Shown here: piece after piece, positions 3,505 to 5,266 of the stretch
Position numbering within the stretch: position 1 is the first letter of the stretch
Layout: the number at the start of each line of letters is the position of its first letter
DNA from: CAVIQK01 sp963644945
GTDB taxonomy: Bacteria; Bacillota; Clostridia; Christensenellales; DTU072
Direction of reading: 5' to 3'
DNA length: 5,266 nucleotides
Assembly (NCBI GenBank): GCA_963644945.1
Contig: CAVIQK010000025.1
Coordinates: 1 to 5,266, forward strand
The notes under the pieces: generated by a model
What the model saw: only the letters and a program-made list of their open reading frames with translations
Databases searched by the model: none
What the model was told of the DNA's origin: nothing
Program-made: the position numbers and the translations under genes

Positions 3505-3921
3505 ATGATGAAGCAAGAGTTTGAAACCTTAATAAATAAGGAAGTAGACGCAAAAACATTTGAAATGTACGAAGCAATGTACAACGCCTTACCGGAACGC
3601 GTCAATAAAGAACAGTTCGTCGCAATGCTTAACATTGACACTATCCCTGAAAGCGAAGATGCCATTTTAAGACGCCAGAGACTTGAAACCGTAATCGATG
3701 GATGGAAAAAACGCGTTTATGTCTTAGACGAAGAGATAAGGGCTTACAGAGACGATATAGCGACATACAAAGTAGAGATTGATAAAATAAAGGCGGTAGA
3801 CACCACAGGGCTTTATAAAGATTATATCAACTACTACAAAGACATGATAGCCTTAAGAAGAGACTTTATTAAAACGAAGCAAGAAGAAAAAAGAGAAATC
3901 TTATTCATAATAGAATCCTAA
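3505..3921 (+). CDS. Coiled-coil-rich phage-type protein, 138 aa
   Basis: The start is ATG 3505 (AAAGGAG at 3488-3494, 10-nt spacer); the adjacent ATG 3508 is possible but has a longer spacer. Residues 1-45 form an N-terminal module, EFETLINKEVDAKTFEMYEA then MYNALPERVNKEQFVAMLNI. The FETLI...V...F/Y...E..Y start is, from memory, frequent in small Firmicutes phage proteins. From about residue 55 to the end the sequence is highly charged with heptad-like spacing (LRRQRLETVIDGWKKRVYVL, then the region to EEKREILFIIES), which predicts one or two long helices and probably oligomerisation. There are no enzyme motifs. Two tandem promoters of different classes suggest expression in more than one phase. 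The gene ends 10 nt before a hairpin it shares with the convergent leftward gene. The function is unknown. Confidence 0.92.
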   Translation: MMKQEFETLINKEVDAKTFEMYEAMYNALPERVNKEQFVAMLNIDTIPESEDAILRRQRLETVIDGWKKRVYVLDEEIRAYRDDIATYKVEIDKIKAVDTTGLYKDYINYYKDMIALRRDFIKTKQEEKREILFIIES

Positions 3922-3931
3922 AAAAGAGAAG

Positions 3932-3957
3932 ACCGGAAGCAGTTCCGGTTTTTTCTT
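3932..3957 (+). terminator. Terminator between convergent genes
   Basis: ACCGGAA (3932-3938) and TTCCGGT (3943-3949) form a perfect 7-bp stem with loop GCAG, followed by TTTTTTCTT (3949-3957). On the other strand the same stem is followed by CTTCTCTTTTTT, so it could also stop the leftward gene, whose stop codon (3958-3956) touches the T-tract. Confidence 0.92.
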
Positions 3958-4678
3958 ATACCCTAGACCGTGCCACTACCGACCTGAACTCGTCGCAGGG
4001 TATTTCGAAGTTGAGGACGGAGTAAACCTTTCCCCGTTCTTTGTAGTAATCGAAAGCAGTCGGTTGTTTGGTATATTTGAGCCTAATTTGGCGTACAGAC
4101 GACCCCAAAACTTCTTGGACTGACAATGGTATAAGGAAGTGCTTACAGTATGGTCTTGTGGTCAAATAAACAGGCGGACCCATAATTTCTTGGACCGTCT
4201 TTGTTTTATGGTTGCGAATATAAGAAGCGACCTTATGGTAGTCGTTACCATCCACCTTTGAGCGCCAAAATCTATCCACATAGACAAGACCCTGAAACGG
4301 AGCATGATCTTTTGCAGGACGGAAGTGCGACGAGCATAGGAAGAACACGGTACCAGAGTTTAGAGCCGACCTCGTATCCGACCTCTTTTCCCGAAGCGAC
4401 TTGTGGGCGTTGACTTTTCGGACCGATTTAGCCACAGAGTCAAACACTTGGCGTTGGGAGAAAGTAGTCTTCCATTCGTCTTTCGAAGCCTTAGCCATAC
4501 GAGTTAGCCTATGAGCAGTCGAAAACAACGCACTTCTCTCGTTACGGTTAAGCCCCTCGTACTTGTTTATGAGTGTGCGAAGCTTCTTATCGATTTGTCG
4601 GAGGGACAGACCTTTTTCAAGGCACCGTGCCGACAACACCATGATTTGAGTTATTGCTCGCTTTGTATTGAATATCAT
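3956..4678 (-). CDS. Leftward protein with phage minor-capsid-2-like C-terminal motif
   Basis: This is the only leftward gene. From ATG 4678 the product is 240 aa; TTG 4714 would add 12 residues but overlaps a leader hairpin. Neither start has a Shine-Dalgarno at normal distance. A TG-A-TAAAAT sequence (4695-4687) just before ATG 4678 could even give a near-leaderless mRNA. The N-terminal 100 residues are basic and helical. Then comes FFLCSSHFRPAKDHAPFQG (112-130) with VYVD (132-135), and PPVYLTTRPYCKHFLIPLS (168-186). SSH...RP..H..xQGkVY followed by ..C(R/K)H...P is the pattern I know from the C-terminal part of phage minor capsid protein 2 and MuF-like head proteins; C115, H118, H125, C178 and H180 might bind metal. 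The true capsid proteins are longer and lie among head genes, so this looks like a stand-alone accessory form. The coding call is strong; the role is uncertain. Confidence 0.78.
   Translation of the reverse strand: MIFNTKRAITQIMVLSARCLEKGLSLRQIDKKLRTLINKYEGLNRNERSALFSTAHRLTRMAKASKDEWKTTFSQRQVFDSVAKSVRKVNAHKSLREKRSDTRSALNSGTVFFLCSSHFRPAKDHAPFQGLVYVDRFWRSKVDGNDYHKVASYIRNHKTKTVQEIMGPPVYLTTRPYCKHFLIPLSVQEVLGSSVRQIRLKYTKQPTAFDYYKERGKVYSVLNFEIPCDEFRSVVARSRV
3967..3976 (+). repeat. CCGTG element, copy 8 (ACCGTGCCAC)
   Basis: It starts 9 nt after the terminator tail and lies within the last codons of the leftward gene. It keeps the + orientation of all other copies although this gene is read on the other strand, which argues against simple codon bias. 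Confidence 0.45.
4624..4635 (+). repeat. CCGTG element, copy 9 (ACCGTGCCGACA)
   Basis: This lies inside the N-terminal part of the leftward gene (codons for L-S-A-R-C). It shares CCGTGCCGACA with copy 3. Together with copy 8 it brackets most of the leftward coding region, 657 nt apart. Confidence 0.45.
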
Positions 4679-4800
4679 AGTTTTAATTTTATCACAAAAA
4701 GAAAAAGAACGCAACCAAACGGAGGTATGGAGCGTTCCTTTCCTTTGTATGGAAAAATGTGGGGATGAACAACTGCGTAAACCACAATGTCAACAATAAC

Positions 4801-4829
4801 AATATAGCATACGAAATCGTTCCTGTCAA
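4801..4829 (-). promoter_or_regulatory. SigA-type promoter of the leftward gene
   Basis: On the minus strand TTGACA (4829-4824) is followed by a 17-bp spacer and TATATT (4806-4801), with TG at 4809-4808 giving an extended -10. Transcription would start near 4794 and leave a leader of about 115 nt before ATG 4678, much longer than the other leaders. The leader contains AAAGGAAAGGAA (4746-4735) with no NTG start codon 5-13 nt after it, and a GAACGC/GCGTTC stem (4737-4732 with 4713-4708). Confidence 0.88.
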
Positions 4830-4945
4830 GCACTAATTTGAAATATTTTCGAAATCAAGCCGTGCAAGATCGCTATAGGCAACAAGATCCTGCAAAACTC
4901 ATAAACAAGACAAATAAAAAATAAAAAAATTTTAACTTTTTGAAA

Positions 4946-4992
4946 TTTACCCCTCAAGGGGGGCAAAAATGGTAAAAAATATATGATACAAT
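4946..4992 (+). promoter_or_regulatory. Box-type promoter of the last gene
   Basis: TACAAT (4987-4992) with TGA (4984-4986) is an extended -10. The -35 position holds CAAAAA within TTTACCCC-N7-GGG-CAAAAATGGT (4946-4973), at exactly the same offsets as at 3323-3369. CCCCT (4950-4954) and AGGGG (4957-4961) also form a short inverted repeat. No TTGACA promoter accompanies it on this strand, so this gene would rely on the box class alone. Confidence 0.65.
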
Positions 4993-4996
4993 ATAA

Positions 4997-5028
4997 TTGT
5001 CAAGAGAGAAGGAACCGACTCAAGACAA
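4997..5028 (+). promoter_or_regulatory. 5'-terminal mRNA stem-loop (leader of last gene)
   Basis: TTGTC (4997-5001) pairs with GACAA (5024-5028) and GAG (5004-5006) with CTC (5019-5021), separated by a symmetric AA/AA internal loop. The apical part contains AAGGAACC. It begins about 5 nt after the -10, close to the predicted transcript end. Confidence 0.55.
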
Positions 5029-5053
5029 ATAAAGATATAAGGAAAAAAGAAAA

Positions 5054-5266
5054 ATGAAACTACTAACAATCACTACGCTTCACAACCGCTACACTGACGC
5101 CGTTATGGTATTCAAAAACGACGTTGACTTAGAAGAGATTAAGCGTCTTTTGTCTGAGATTAAGTTTAAGTACATATTCAACGACGACGACCCGACAGCG
5201 GAAGATGTCTTAGCCGACTTCAACAAACAATATGGCAACCTGTACGACTACGAAATACATTGGGAC
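5054..5266 (+). CDS. Phage-type hypothetical protein, N-terminal 71 codons (runs off window)
   Basis: ATG 5054 opens a frame that stays open to the window end. AAGGA at 5039-5043 lies ten nucleotides upstream, and the 19 nt from there to the start (AAGGAAAAAAGAAAAATGA) are identical to those at 53-71 before the first gene. The protein begins MKLLTITTLHNRYTDAVMVF and continues with an acidic helix-strand pattern (LEEIKRLLSEIKFKYIFNDD, then an aromatic stretch YGNLYDYEIHWD). The TLHNRxTDA start is familiar from memory in small phage proteins of unknown function; this is unverified. The product is probably short, and its C-terminus and terminator are not visible. The promoter is of the box type only. 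The function is unknown. Confidence 0.88.
   Translation, partial: MKLLTITTLHNRYTDAVMVFKNDVDLEEIKRLLSEIKFKYIFNDDDPTAEDVLADFNKQYGNLYDYEIHWD

Noticed and set aside
4201..4768. Rightward frames at 4201-4413 and 4511-4768
   Set aside because: They are antisense shadows of the leftward gene, lack ribosome binding sites and have poor codon character.
4788..4793. Second leftward TTGACA at 4793-4788
   Set aside because: No acceptable -10 at 16-18 bp (GTTCAT at 17); it lies at the expected start point of the promoter at 4829-4801.
4765..4836. Tiny rightward frame of 23 codons after a G-rich run
   Set aside because: The G-run is too close to the ATG for a ribosome binding site, and the frame covers the leftward promoter.

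Overview
The window looks like an accessory (early-type) region of a bacteriophage, or a phage-like mobile element, of a low-GC Gram-positive host, most likely a gut Firmicute/Clostridia member. The reasons are near-consensus TTGACA/TATAAT promoters with 17-bp spacers, AAAGGAG ribosome binding sites 8-10 nt from ATG, compact GC-stem/T-tract terminators, and many very small proteins without a known enzyme domain. There are no rRNA, tRNA, CRISPR or insertion-sequence features. A run of ten N at 2049-2058 shows that this is a draft or metagenomic scaffold. Host assignment is an inference.

Layout, left to right: a complete 82-aa phage-type protein (68-316) whose promoter is cut by the window edge; a 173-aa protein (611-1132); a two-gene operon of a 74-aa XRE-type helix-turn-helix protein (1307-1531) overlapped by a 167-aa degenerate HNH/NUMOD homing-endonuclease-like protein (1531-2034); the assembly gap; a 117-aa protein (2136-2489); a 109-aa protein (2822-3151); a 138-aa coiled-coil-type protein (3505-3921); a leftward gene (about 240 aa, 4678-3956) with a His/Cys pattern like the C-terminal part of phage minor capsid protein 2; and the start of a further rightward gene (5054 to the end).

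Apart from the HTH/HNH-like pair, every gene is its own transcription unit: promoter, short leader, gene, terminator. Superimposed on this are shared sequence elements that coding annotation does not explain. (1) A dispersed ACCGTGCCGAGTC-type element occurs about eleven times in one orientation, typically 7-14 bp after each terminator T-tract, often as a pair 80-100 bp apart. (2) Two promoters replace TTGACA by an extended -10 plus a conserved TTTACCCC-N7-GGGCAAAAATGG box over the -35 position, which suggests a second, factor-dependent promoter class. (3) Five transcripts appear to begin with a 5'-terminal stem-loop whose arms differ in sequence but whose pairing is kept. (4) A repeated AT-rich segment precedes the TTGACA promoters, and 11-bp CTGCAACTTTG iterons lie at 2584-2612.

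A plausible reading, mostly inference, is a moron-like accessory region whose single-gene cassettes share regulatory and boundary sequences. The HTH protein, possibly with its HNH-derived partner, is a candidate regulator of the shared promoter sites. None of the small proteins can be given a biochemical function from sequence alone.
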